The notes beneath the pieces were generated by a model. That model saw only the letters and a list, made by a program, of their open reading frames with translations. It was not told where the DNA came from and searched no databases. DNA of 14,911 nucleotides, from assembly GCA_009692985.1 (NCBI GenBank), contig SHYF01000023.1:1-14911 (forward strand). Reading direction: 5' to 3'. The translations under genes were made by a program, and so were the position numbers. Positions 1-7,070 of the stretch are shown piece after piece (the first letter of the stretch is position 1; the number at the start of each line of letters is the position of its first letter). This DNA is from Dehalococcoidia bacterium. Lineage in GTDB: Bacteria; Chloroflexota; Dehalococcoidia; Lucifugimonadales; SHYF01.

Positions 1-4
1 CCTG

Positions 5-901
5 CTACGCCCTGGCCGCCACTGCTCCACCCACTTTCTCCTCCACGTCGCGCATGGAGACGATGTGGCGCTCCAGGCCCATCTCTTTGGGGCTGAACCC
101 CAGGGCCAGGCCAAGAAGCTGCGGCAGGTGCAGGATGGGCATGTGGATACGGATTCCTGACTGGGCAGCAGCCTTGGGCTGGTAGCTGTCCAGGTTCAGA
201 TGGCAGAGGGGACATGGAGTCACCATGGCATCTGCGCCCAACTGCTGGACCTCGGAGGTGTGCTTGGCAACCATGGCCAGGGAGTTCTTCTCGTTGATCG
301 TCAGGATTGGGAAGCCGCAGCAGCGCGTCTTGCCCTCAAAGTCCACCACTTCGGCTCCCACGGCCTCTATGAGCGTCTCCAGGGAGTTCGCACGGCCAGG
401 GTGCGCCTCGAACTCCAGGGCCACGGAAGGGCGCAAAATGTAGCAGCCGTAGAAGGGCGCTAGCTTCAGGTCGGTAAGCTTGCGGGTGAACTTGGACTTC
501 AGGGCATCCACGCCGAAGTCCTCCACCAGAACCCATAGCAGGTGCTTGATGACGGCGGTGCCCTTGTACTGCAGGCCCTCCTCCTTCAAAGTCTCGTTTA
601 CCTTGGCGAGGTAGGCAGCATCGTCCTTGAGGCGTTTGTTGGCCTGGCTCATCACGCCCTGGCACGTGGAGCAGATGGTCATGATGGGCAGGCCCTTTTG
701 CTCGGCCATGGCGAAGGTTCGGGCGTTCAGCGTGTCGCCAAGGAGCTGGTCCTTTTCCTGTAGCACACCCGCGCCAGTGCAGGAAGCGCCTAACAACTCA
801 TCCAACTCAATGTCCAGGCGCTGGCATACTTTTACGACAGCGGGGTACAACTCAGGGCAACCTCCGCGGGAGACGCAGCCTGGGAAAAAGGCGTATTTCA
901 C
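5..901 (-). CDS. sdhE: SdhE-type (HdrB-like) CCG-domain subunit of succinate:quinone oxidoreductase
   Basis: This 298-residue cysteine-rich protein resembles heterodisulfide reductase subunit B and the SdhE subunit of type E succinate dehydrogenases, where it replaces the classical haem-bearing anchor and passes electrons to quinone at the membrane. Two CCG domains are visible. The C-terminal one is complete: Cys153, Cys194-Cys195-Gly, and Cys230-x2-Cys233. The N-terminal one has Cys9, Cys41-Thr42-Gly and Cys77-x2-Cys80, so the second cysteine of its CC pair is threonine. No transmembrane segment is obvious. The start is GTG at 901, overlapping the sdhB stop by four bases (GTGA), with GGAGG at 909-913 seven bases upstream. 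The stop is TAG at 5-7, so the gene is complete. HdrB-like proteins also occur in other oxidoreductases; the place directly after sdhAB is what supports SdhE. The subunit call is solid, the electron acceptor is inferred. Confidence 0.88.
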   Translation of the reverse strand: MKYAFFPGCVSRGGCPELYPAVVKVCQRLDIELDELLGASCTGAGVLQEKDQLLGDTLNARTFAMAEQKGLPIMTICSTCQGVMSQANKRLKDDAAYLAKVNETLKEEGLQYKGTAVIKHLLWVLVEDFGVDALKSKFTRKLTDLKLAPFYGCYILRPSVALEFEAHPGRANSLETLIEAVGAEVVDFEGKTRCCGFPILTINEKNSLAMVAKHTSEVQQLGADAMVTPCPLCHLNLDSYQPKAAAQSGIRIHMPILHLPQLLGLALGFSPKEMGLERHIVSMRDVEEKVGGAVAARA

Positions 902-1860
902 TTGGGGGCCTCCACCTTGTCAAAGATGCGGCGAACGTGCTGGATTCCGGAAATGGGTTTATGGAACATGTGCGGCAGCTTATTGTGGCGCACGGCGCGA
1001 AGTGCTATGGGGAGCGCGCCTAGCAGCGCTGGCAGGCTCAAGGGGTTGAACATCCCCAAGGTCTTGGGCAACAGCCAGAACTCGTTCAGCCAGCCAGTGT
1101 GTTTTATAGACGCCGCGAACACCTCGGCGTGGCGGGCACCTGTGGTCCCTGTGAAGCCCGCCGTGATTGCTTTATCTCGCAGGGCCATGATCCGGTCCAT
1201 GGGAGCGACACCCTTGGGGCAGACCTGGACACACTCGTAGCAGCGGGTGCAGTCCCACATGCCACCATACTCGTTCAACTTCTTCAAGCGGGCCACGTTG
1301 GCTCCGTCCCGTGGGTCGCCGACGAACCGGTAGGCCTTGGCCAGGGCCGCCGGGCCGAGGAAGTTGGAGTCCACCTCCAGCACGGTGCAGTCGGAGACGC
1401 AGATACCGCACATTATGCAGCTCATCACCCCGGTCAGATGAAGCATAGCTTCGTTGGGAGCCAGGTACTCGCCCTCCGGCTCAGGGCCTTCCGGTTGGAG
1501 CCACGGGTCAACAGCGCGGACCTTGTCCCAGAACGGCTTCATGTCAACGATCAGGTCCTTGACCACAGGCATGTTGCCGGCAGGCTCCACGCGGACGTTG
1601 CCCTGGGCATCCATCACGCTGGTCAGCTTGGTCTTACACGCCAGCTTGGCATGGCCGTTTATGCGCATGGCGCAGGAGCCACAAATGGATGCGCGGCAGG
1701 AACAACGTAGGGCTAGCGTTGGGTCCTGGTACTCTCGTACCTGGATAAGGGCGTCCAGCACGGTGAAATAGTCCTCTGCCTCCACCGTGTAGGTCTTGCG
1801 ATACGGCTTTGGGTTGGCGTCCTCTGGGTTGAAACGACGGACATCCAGCGTAACTTGCAT
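898..1860 (-). CDS. sdhB: Succinate dehydrogenase/fumarate reductase iron-sulfur subunit, type E-like
   Basis: This 320-residue subunit carries electrons from the SdhA flavin towards quinone through three iron-sulfur centres. The N-terminal [2Fe-2S] ferredoxin domain has Cys55-x4-Cys60-x2-Cys63 and Cys75. The first cubane motif is Cys148/151/154/158. The second is Cys204/207/210/214 followed by Pro. Classical SdhB has a non-cysteine residue at the position of Cys207 and so holds a [3Fe-4S] centre; here a [4Fe-4S] centre is predicted. The protein is about 80 residues longer than a typical SdhB, with a C-terminal extension containing GARHAEVF, which recalls HdrC-like relatives. The ATG at 1860 is chosen over an in-frame ATG at 1887 because AAGGAG (1867-1872) sits six bases upstream of it and the start overlaps the sdhA stop by one base (TGATG). 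Confidence 0.95.
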   Translation of the reverse strand: MQVTLDVRRFNPEDANPKPYRKTYTVEAEDYFTVLDALIQVREYQDPTLALRCSCRASICGSCAMRINGHAKLACKTKLTSVMDAQGNVRVEPAGNMPVVKDLIVDMKPFWDKVRAVDPWLQPEGPEPEGEYLAPNEAMLHLTGVMSCIMCGICVSDCTVLEVDSNFLGPAALAKAYRFVGDPRDGANVARLKKLNEYGGMWDCTRCYECVQVCPKGVAPMDRIMALRDKAITAGFTGTTGARHAEVFAASIKHTGWLNEFWLLPKTLGMFNPLSLPALLGALPIALRAVRHNKLPHMFHKPISGIQHVRRIFDKVEAPK

Positions 1861-3542
1861 CAGTAACTCCTTACCTGGGGTTGCCATCGGGTGATGGTGA
1901 CTGGCGCATAATCAATTCTGGGGCCTGCCTGGGTAAAGTAAGCCAGGGTATGTTTTAGCCAGTTGGCATCGTCTCGCTGGGGTATGTCGGTGCGGAAATG
2001 TGCACCGCGACTTTCCTTTCTGGCCAGGGCGCTAGCGCAAATGATCTCCGCCGTGTCCAGCATGAACCCCAGCTCCAGGGTGAACAGCAAATTGGTGTTG
2101 AACACCTGGCCTTTGTCCTGCACGGCAAGCTCGGCATACCGCTCTCTCAACTGGCGAATGGTTTGCAGCGCCGTCTGCATCCCTGCTTCGTTGCGGAACA
2201 CGGCCACGTGCTCGTTCATTGTCTCGCCCATCTCCAGGCGTATCTTTGCCGCCATGTCTTTGTTGGGCTTGCGTGAAAGAAAGGAGCGGATGGCCTCCTT
2301 GTCCACAGAGAGTACCGATTCAGGCACAGGCTTGTCGCCGACCTCCGTGGCCCTGGCCGCAGCGGCCTCGCCAGCTCTGCGACCAAAGATTATTGTGTCG
2401 AGAAGCGAGTTGGCCCCCAGCCGGTTAGCGCCGTGGACGCTGACGCAGGCGCACTCGCCTGCCGCGTACAGCCCAGGGATAGAGGTAGCGCCGTGGACAT
2501 CGGTCTTGATTCCGCCCATGATGTAGTGGTTGCCTGGGCGAATGGGTATGGGTTGCTTGGACAGGTCAACGTTGGCGAAGTCCCCGGCCACCTCTTGAAT
2601 GTAGCTCAGCTTTGTCTCGATAAGCTCCCTTCCCAGGTGGCGCAGGTCCAGAAACACGCACCCGTCCACTCCGCGCCCCTCGTTGATCTCCGTCTGCTCG
2701 GACCGCGATACAACGTCGCGAGAGGCAAGCTCCATCATGTGGGGAGCGTACTTTTGCATGAACCTATCGCCATCGGAGTTGAGCAGGTAAGCGCCTTCGC
2801 CCCGCGCTGCCTCTGTGATGAGGACGCCGTTCCCTTTCAAAGTGGTGGGGTGATACTGGACCATCTCCATGTCCATAATTGCTGCGCCAGCTCTATAGGC
2901 CAAGGCATGTCCATCGGCAGTCACCACCATTCCGTTGGTGGTCGGTTCGTAGACGCGGCCTGAGCCGCCTGTGGCCAGAATGACCGCCTTGGCCTTGATG
3001 AGATGTAGCTGACCGGTCATAAGCTCTATGGCAACCACGCCCCGGCACTCGCCGTCCTCCATGACCAGAGAGGTGACAAACCACTCCTCGTAGACACGCA
3101 CCTTGGAGTGCATAATCTGTTCGTAGAGCACGTGAAGCATGGCCGCCCCAGTGATGTCGGCCACAAAGAATGTCCTGGCCTGCTCCTGGCCTCCGAAGCG
3201 ACGGGTCCCCAGGCGTCCATCTTCATCCCGGCTGAAGATGACGCCCATGTGCTCCAGCTCTATGAGGGCGGCGCCAGCCTCCTGGCACATCACCTCAACG
3301 GCGTCCTGGTCGGCCAGGTAGTCGCTCCCTTTGACGGTAGCCAGGGCATGGTCCTCCCAGGAGTCGCCCCGGCTGGTGAGGGCAGCGTTGATGCCGCCCT
3401 GGGCAGCGTTGGAGTGACTTCTGACAGGATGCACCTTGCTGATCATGGCTACGTTGGCGCCGCGAGACTGGGCAGCGATGGTAGCCCTCATGCCGGCCAA
3501 TCCGGCCCCAACCACAATCACGTCATGCTGGTATACCGACAT
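1860..3542 (-). CDS. sdhA: Succinate dehydrogenase/fumarate reductase flavoprotein subunit
   Basis: This 560-residue catalytic subunit interconverts succinate and fumarate using covalently bound FAD. The N-terminal dinucleotide fold has GAGLAG at residues 12-17. His43 in RSHSNAAQGG matches the histidine that carries FAD in the family. Likely dicarboxylate-site residues are His231 (QYHPTT), Arg275 (SRDVVSRS), His339 (RPGNHYIMGG) and Arg374 (HGANRLGANSLL). The sequence alone does not fix the preferred direction of reaction. The ATG at 3542 is chosen because AGGAAG at 3549-3554 precedes it and the dinucleotide fold then starts at residue 7, as is usual. A longer reading from a TTG at 3602 would add 20 unrelated residues. 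The gene starts 67 bases after the Nudix gene and is translationally coupled to sdhB. Confidence 0.97.
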   Translation of the reverse strand: MSVYQHDVIVVGAGLAGMRATIAAQSRGANVAMISKVHPVRSHSNAAQGGINAALTSRGDSWEDHALATVKGSDYLADQDAVEVMCQEAGAALIELEHMGVIFSRDEDGRLGTRRFGGQEQARTFFVADITGAAMLHVLYEQIMHSKVRVYEEWFVTSLVMEDGECRGVVAIELMTGQLHLIKAKAVILATGGSGRVYEPTTNGMVVTADGHALAYRAGAAIMDMEMVQYHPTTLKGNGVLITEAARGEGAYLLNSDGDRFMQKYAPHMMELASRDVVSRSEQTEINEGRGVDGCVFLDLRHLGRELIETKLSYIQEVAGDFANVDLSKQPIPIRPGNHYIMGGIKTDVHGATSIPGLYAAGECACVSVHGANRLGANSLLDTIIFGRRAGEAAAARATEVGDKPVPESVLSVDKEAIRSFLSRKPNKDMAAKIRLEMGETMNEHVAVFRNEAGMQTALQTIRQLRERYAELAVQDKGQVFNTNLLFTLELGFMLDTAEIICASALARKESRGAHFRTDIPQRDDANWLKHTLAYFTQAGPRIDYAPVTITRWQPQVRSY

Positions 3543-3548
3543 CCCGCA

Positions 3549-3554
3549 CTTCCT
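3549..3554 (-). promoter_or_regulatory. Ribosome binding site deciding the sdhA start
   Basis: On the minus strand AGGAAG is followed by ATG at 3542 with eight bases between AGGA and ATG. No comparable site serves the upstream TTG at 3602. Confidence 0.6.
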
Positions 3555-3585
3555 ATCCTGAAGATTAGCGTCGAAATCCGTCTGC

Positions 3586-3615
3586 AATATATCAGAGCGC
3601 AAGGGGCATTTACAA
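3586..3615 (-). promoter_or_regulatory. Possible weak sigma-70-like promoter before sdhA
   Basis: On the minus strand TTGTAA (3610-3615; 4 of 6 matches to TTGACA) is followed after 18 bases by TATATT (3586-3591; 5 of 6 matches to TATAAT). It lies in the 67-base gap between the Nudix gene and sdhA, a patch that is more AT-rich than its surroundings. The -35 element overlaps the Nudix stop codon. Such matches arise by chance, so this is only a candidate for separate expression of sdhABE. Confidence 0.22.
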
Positions 3616-4164
3616 GCTACCCCGTTGGGTAGTTTCTTGACACCTTAGAACCAGCAGCAAGGCGGCAATGCTCTTGGCGTCTCTTATCTCGCCGCGCTGG
3701 ATCATCGCGGGAATGGAATATATAGGGACAGACACCACCTCTATGTTTTCGTCGGACTCCGGGTGGGGCTGGCCCGCCGCCAATTCGGTAGCCAGGAAGA
3801 CGTGCATCTCCTCATCGCAATATCCAGGCGACAGGAAGAAGCTGGCCAGGTGCTCCCAATGGCCGGCAATGTAGCCAGTCTCCTCATCCAACTCTCTCCT
3901 GGCCCCGTCCTCCGGGGCCTCGCCCTCTTCAAGCCCGCCTGCTGTCACCTCCAGCAGCGTCTGCTCCACCGCCTTGCGGTACTGGCGAACCAGGAGAACG
4001 TTGCGCTCCCTGTCCAGCGGTACTATGGCCACGGAGGGGCTGTGCTCCACCAGCTCTCGCTGTGAGACACGGCCTTCGGCAAGCTGAACTGTATCCACCC
4101 GCAAGCCGACCACCCTGCCCTTGTATATGCGCTTGCTATTGATGGTGGGTTCAAGGGTTGTCAT
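3610..4164 (-). CDS. Nudix hydrolase, ADP-ribose pyrophosphatase type
   Basis: This 184-residue cytoplasmic enzyme most likely splits ADP-ribose to AMP and ribose 5-phosphate with a divalent metal. The full 23-residue Nudix box spans residues 76-98: Gly76, Glu82, Arg90-Glu91-Leu92, Glu94-Glu95, Gly97 and Tyr98. The preceding RELVEHSPSVAIVPL and VRQYRKAVEQTLLEVTAGG stretches match the NudF/ADP-ribose pyrophosphatase group, and the length fits. The substrate is inferred; other NDP-sugars are possible. An open frame continues upstream to 4374, but that part is translated repeat DNA. The ATG at 4164 is chosen because AAGGAGG lies just before it and the family fold begins within the next few residues. 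It follows NAD kinase across a 202-base repeat-filled gap. Confidence 0.9.
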   Translation of the reverse strand: MTTLEPTINSKRIYKGRVVGLRVDTVQLAEGRVSQRELVEHSPSVAIVPLDRERNVLLVRQYRKAVEQTLLEVTAGGLEEGEAPEDGARRELDEETGYIAGHWEHLASFFLSPGYCDEEMHVFLATELAAGQPHPESDENIEVVSVPIYSIPAMIQRGEIRDAKSIAALLLVLRCQETTQRGSL

Positions 4165-4175
4165 GAAAAAGAAAA

Positions 4176-4182
4176 CCTCCTT
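4176..4182 (-). promoter_or_regulatory. Strong ribosome binding site at the repeat edge, Nudix start
   Basis: The minus strand reads AAGGAGG here, a perfect anti-16S match, with 11 bases before the ATG at 4164. It overlaps the edge of the composite repeat: the GTCGAAG part is shared with the copy at 5293-5300, while the following GAGG is not identical there (AGGGG). Confidence 0.6.
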
Positions 4183-4334
4183 CGACCATCCCCCTGACGC
4201 CAGTTCCTTCGGCCTACTCAGGACAGGCCTGGCCAGGAAGGGGGTAGAAAGGAAAGGTCTGGGGGGACACCACCCCAGTTCCCCCGCCAAAGGGGCTTTG
4301 CCCCTCTGGACTCCCATTTTCCAGCGATCTGCCA
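4180..4334. repeat. Composite hairpin repeat, copy A (NAD kinase/Nudix gap)
   Basis: This is one of four related intergenic repeats in the window. Read on the plus strand it has CTTCGACCATCCCCCTG, then an imperfect hairpin (arms 4204-4214 and 4231-4239, built on TTCCT/AGGAA and GGCC/GGCC with a two-base bulge), then a GGGGGGACACC block at 4261-4271. A perfect small hairpin AGGGGC-TTT-GCCCCT follows at 4291-4305, and the copy ends with CTCTGGACTCC, a T-rich run and CAGCGATCTG. It fills most of the 202-base gap 4165-4366. It encodes nothing recognisable. Confidence 0.85.
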
Positions 4335-4366
4335 AGGCAAACCAAGCTAACACCGAGCAGGCAGGC

Positions 4367-5263
4367 TCATCCAAGCATCAGACGGGATTGCGGGTCTACA
4401 GGCTCCATTCCCAGGCGTTGCGCAAGGACGGCATAGTAGTGCGAGGGGGGTTGAGTCCTGAGAAACCGCGCCACGTATGGGCTTGCCTCCACAAGTACAT
4501 GGGCCCCTTCTCCCAGTTTCACATCAATGAAACCGTCAACACTCAGCATTGCGGGGCTATCGGAGAGCGCCATCAACTCGATGCGGCTGCTCCCAGGGAG
4601 AACCAGAGCTGTACCCATTCCCAGGTGGGCCGCCACGGGCTTAAGCAGCATATCTCTCGATTGGGGATACATGATCGGCCCGCCCGCCGAAAGGGCGTAC
4701 CCGGTGCTTCCCGTAGCCGTGGCCACGATTACAGCATCGGCCCTATAGACAGTCAGAGGCGCACCGTCAATGGTGACCTTTATGCTAGCCATTCGGGCCA
4801 CCGAGCCACTGCCCACCACGGCCTCGTTCAAGGCGTGGTATGTTTTGGGGCTTACCTTATGCCTTTGGCTTCCGCCTCTTCCCTGCGACGGGGAGATCAC
4901 GCTGGCCTGGAGCATCGCCCGCTCCTCTACCCAGAGGTTATCGTCCAGATATTGTGCCAAGCCCTCCAGAGCCTCATGCGCGCTAAGCTCTGTCATGAAG
5001 CCAAGTCTGCCCATGTTGATCCCCAGGATGGCCACGCCATGCACCGCCGCCACCTGGACGGCGCGCAGTATTGTGCCATCACCGCCGACGGTGACCAGCA
5101 GGTCAACGCCGGGATGCCTGTCTTTGATCTGCTCCAGGTCTTCCACGGAGCAGACCAGAGCACCAGTCGCCAGCTTCAAGCGCTGCACCATCTGGGCAAC
5201 CAGCTCCTGAGTGCCCTGGATACGAGGGTTATAGACGATGCCAATGGAACGTTGTTTGCTCAT
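4367..5263 (-). CDS. nadK: NAD kinase (ATP/polyphosphate-NAD kinase family)
   Basis: This 298-residue cytoplasmic enzyme phosphorylates NAD to NADP. The family signature GGDGT is at residues 60-64, with the catalytic Asp62. GINMGRLGF follows at 81-89, the NE pair of the NAD-binding site is Asn146-Glu147, and TGSTGYALSAGGP spans 184-196. Length and motif spacing are normal for a bacterial NadK. The start ATG at 5263 has no clear Shine-Dalgarno sequence, unlike most genes here. The gene is flanked on both sides by copies of the composite repeat and is separated from nuoN by 331 bases, so it may be expressed as its own segment. Its position between complex I and a Nudix hydrolase suggests a link with pyridine-nucleotide supply, which is inference. 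Confidence 0.96.
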   Translation of the reverse strand: MSKQRSIGIVYNPRIQGTQELVAQMVQRLKLATGALVCSVEDLEQIKDRHPGVDLLVTVGGDGTILRAVQVAAVHGVAILGINMGRLGFMTELSAHEALEGLAQYLDDNLWVEERAMLQASVISPSQGRGGSQRHKVSPKTYHALNEAVVGSGSVARMASIKVTIDGAPLTVYRADAVIVATATGSTGYALSAGGPIMYPQSRDMLLKPVAAHLGMGTALVLPGSSRIELMALSDSPAMLSVDGFIDVKLGEGAHVLVEASPYVARFLRTQPPSHYYAVLAQRLGMEPVDPQSRLMLG

Positions 5264-5594
5264 GCTGGACTATCAGGGTGATAAAAACCCCTCTTCGACC
5301 ATCCCCCTGCCCCCGTTCCTTCGCTACGCTCAAGGACAGGCTCTGGCCAAGAAGGGGGTGAAGATTGAATCTGTGGGACACCGCCAGACCTCCGTCAGAG
5401 TCCAGACCTGTCGGAACTCTGAGCACCCCTTTTTCAACAGCTTGCCAGTGGTGCTTTGGATGCGTTTCGACTTACCTGGCTGAGTTGAAGACGGTTTCGG
5501 GGCAGATGTACAAGTCAAAACCATTGAGTATGGACGCATTATTGCTTGATACATGGGAGCCAAAAGGTATCCGCAAATCGAGTCTAGCATTGGC
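5264..5594. other. 331-base non-coding gap between nuoN and NAD kinase
   Basis: The gap holds repeat copy B (5293-5447) and about 147 further bases (5448-5594) in which I see no gene, tRNA, or terminator with a T-run on the minus strand. A minus-strand open frame of 86 codons (5330-5590) runs through the repeat, has no recognisable domain, and is not called. Any promoter for NAD kinase would be expected here, but no convincing one is visible. Confidence 0.6.
5293..5447. repeat. Composite hairpin repeat, copy B, diverged (nuoN/NAD kinase gap)
   Basis: The first part matches copy A closely on the plus strand: CTTCGACCATCCCCCTG, a TTCCTTCG half-site and GGACAGGC, then GGCCAAGAAGGGGG. The middle reads GCTACGCTCAAGG where copies A and D read GCCTACTCAGG. 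Beyond about 5371 it decays: GTGGGACACC and CCGTCAGAG remain, and the small GC hairpin is replaced by a different stem pairing CAGAGTCC with GGAACTCTG. A T-run and CAGCTTGCCA end it, in the same order as copies A and D. Confidence 0.7.
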
Positions 5595-7070
5595 TTATTG
5601 CGGTGTCAACGAAAAGATTCGCACCGCTGCTTCGCCGAGCTCCAGCAATCGGCCAGGCAACAGTCCGATGGCGAGAATACTTCCACCGGTCAACGCCAGG
5701 GCCAGCCGCACGGGCCATGAAGATGGTATAGCCTCCTCTGACGGCGCGGCGCCCAGGTACAAGACCCTGACCACCCGCAGATAGTAGTAGGCAGAGACCA
5801 CGCTGCTGATGACGCCCACGACTGCCAGCCAGACCAGGTCGCCCCGGACGGCGGCGTTAAAAAGGTATAGCTTGCCCATAAACCCCGCCGTGGGCGGGAT
5901 GCCTATGAGGGATAGCATTGCGAAAGCAAGCACCGCTGCCACCCAGGGGGCACGCCGGGCGATGCCAGCGAAGTCGTCTATCTGCTCGCTCCCTGTCCTG
6001 CTGGCGATGGCCATGATGGCGAAGAAGGCCGCCAGGTTGGTAGCTGCGTACGCTGCCAGGTAGAAGAGGACGCCGCTGGGGCCCAGGGCCACACCGTCCG
6101 GCCCTGGACTTCTAGCTGCAAACGCCGCTACTCCCACCAGGATGTACCCCGCATGGGCTATTGTGCTGTACGCCAGCATCCGCTTGATGTTGTTCTGTGC
6201 GATGGCCACCAGGTTGCCAACGGTCATGGACAGGGCGCTGAGCACTGCGAAGAGTGTGCCCCAGTCGCCGCTGACCGCTGGAAGTGCGAAGTAGAAAATG
6301 CGCAGCAACACCGCAAATCCCGCCGCCTTGCTGGCCACGGACAGGTACGTTGTTATGGGCGTTGGAGCACCTTCGTACACGTCGGGAACCCACATCTGGA
6401 AGGGCACCATAGCTATCTTGAACCCGAAACCCACCACCATCAGCGTGACGCCTGCCAGCAGGGCGTAGCTGCCAAAGGGCATATCGCCCTGCGCCACTGC
6501 TCCAGCAATCTCTTGAAGCTGCGTGCTGCCTGTGAAGCCATATACCAGCACCATGCCGTAAAGGAGCAACGCCGAGCTCATGGCGCTCAGAAGCAGGAAC
6601 TTGATTCCAGCTTCGGTGGAGCGTTCGTCCCGCAGGAATGCCGCCAGTGCCGCCAGGGGCAGCGCCGTCAGCTCCAGGCTGATGTATATGGAGATAAGCT
6701 CTGTGGTGGCGGCCAGCAGCATCATGCCCGTGGCAGAAAAGAGGACCAGGGCATAAAACTCACCCTGATAACGCTGGAACCTGGCAACGTAGTCAGCCGA
6801 GCCGAGAATCAACACGCCGACAATGGCTAGGACCAGGATTTTGAAGAAGAGGGCGAATTTGTCCACCGCCAGCGTCCCGAACACAGCCGTCTCGCTATCG
6901 ATGCTAGTCCAAAGCACCACCGTCAGGGCTATGGGCACAGCCAAACCCAGGAACGCCACCGCTCCAACCACCCTCTTGCTGCGCACCAGCAGGTCAAGGA
7001 TGACAACGAGGATCGCCACCCCTGCCAGGGCAATCTCTGGGGATAGCAGATACAGGTCGCGAGCTGTCAT
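5595..7070 (-). CDS. nuoN: NADH-quinone oxidoreductase subunit N (proton-pumping antiporter-like)
   Basis: This 491-residue polytopic membrane protein is one of three Mrp-antiporter-like subunits that pump protons in the membrane arm of complex I. Conserved charged residues within the membrane are present: Glu133 in SLELTALPL, Lys218 in GFGFKIAMVPFQMWVPD and Lys248 in SVASKAAGF, at almost the same numbers as in the E. coli subunit. The conserved APTPITTYLSVASK segment is at about 235-248. The ATG at 7070 overlaps the nuoM stop by four bases (ATGA), with GAGGG about ten bases upstream. It is the last complex I gene of the run and is followed by a repeat-containing gap. Confidence 0.97.
   Translation of the reverse strand: MTARDLYLLSPEIALAGVAILVVILDLLVRSKRVVGAVAFLGLAVPIALTVVLWTSIDSETAVFGTLAVDKFALFFKILVLAIVGVLILGSADYVARFQRYQGEFYALVLFSATGMMLLAATTELISIYISLELTALPLAALAAFLRDERSTEAGIKFLLLSAMSSALLLYGMVLVYGFTGSTQLQEIAGAVAQGDMPFGSYALLAGVTLMVVGFGFKIAMVPFQMWVPDVYEGAPTPITTYLSVASKAAGFAVLLRIFYFALPAVSGDWGTLFAVLSALSMTVGNLVAIAQNNIKRMLAYSTIAHAGYILVGVAAFAARSPGPDGVALGPSGVLFYLAAYAATNLAAFFAIMAIASRTGSEQIDDFAGIARRAPWVAAVLAFAMLSLIGIPPTAGFMGKLYLFNAAVRGDLVWLAVVGVISSVVSAYYYLRVVRVLYLGAAPSEEAIPSSWPVRLALALTGGSILAIGLLPGRLLELGEAAVRIFSLTPQ

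Noticed and set aside
1099..1710. Plus-strand open frame of 203 codons antisense to sdhB
   Set aside because: It is a shadow of the conserved iron-sulfur subunit, with no domain of its own.
1861..1887. Longer SdhB starting at ATG 1887
   Set aside because: This would overlap sdhA by 28 bases and place the AAGGAG site inside the gene. The TGATG overlap at 1860 is the better start.
3543..3602. Longer SdhA starting at TTG 3602
   Set aside because: The 20 extra residues are unlike the family, and a good ribosome site precedes ATG 3542.
4165..4374. Longer Nudix protein starting at 4374
   Set aside because: The extra 70 residues are repeat sequence in translation and overlap the end of NAD kinase. 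A strong AAGGAGG precedes the ATG at 4164.
4121..5281. Plus-strand open frame of 386 codons
   Set aside because: It lies antisense to NAD kinase and runs through repeat A and the Nudix start. Its composition is that of a shadow frame, and the opposite frame has unmistakable NadK motifs.
5330..5590. Minus-strand open frame of 86 codons between nuoN and NAD kinase
   Set aside because: Its C-terminal half is translated repeat B. There is no domain, no ribosome site that I can see, and no overlap coupling with its neighbours.
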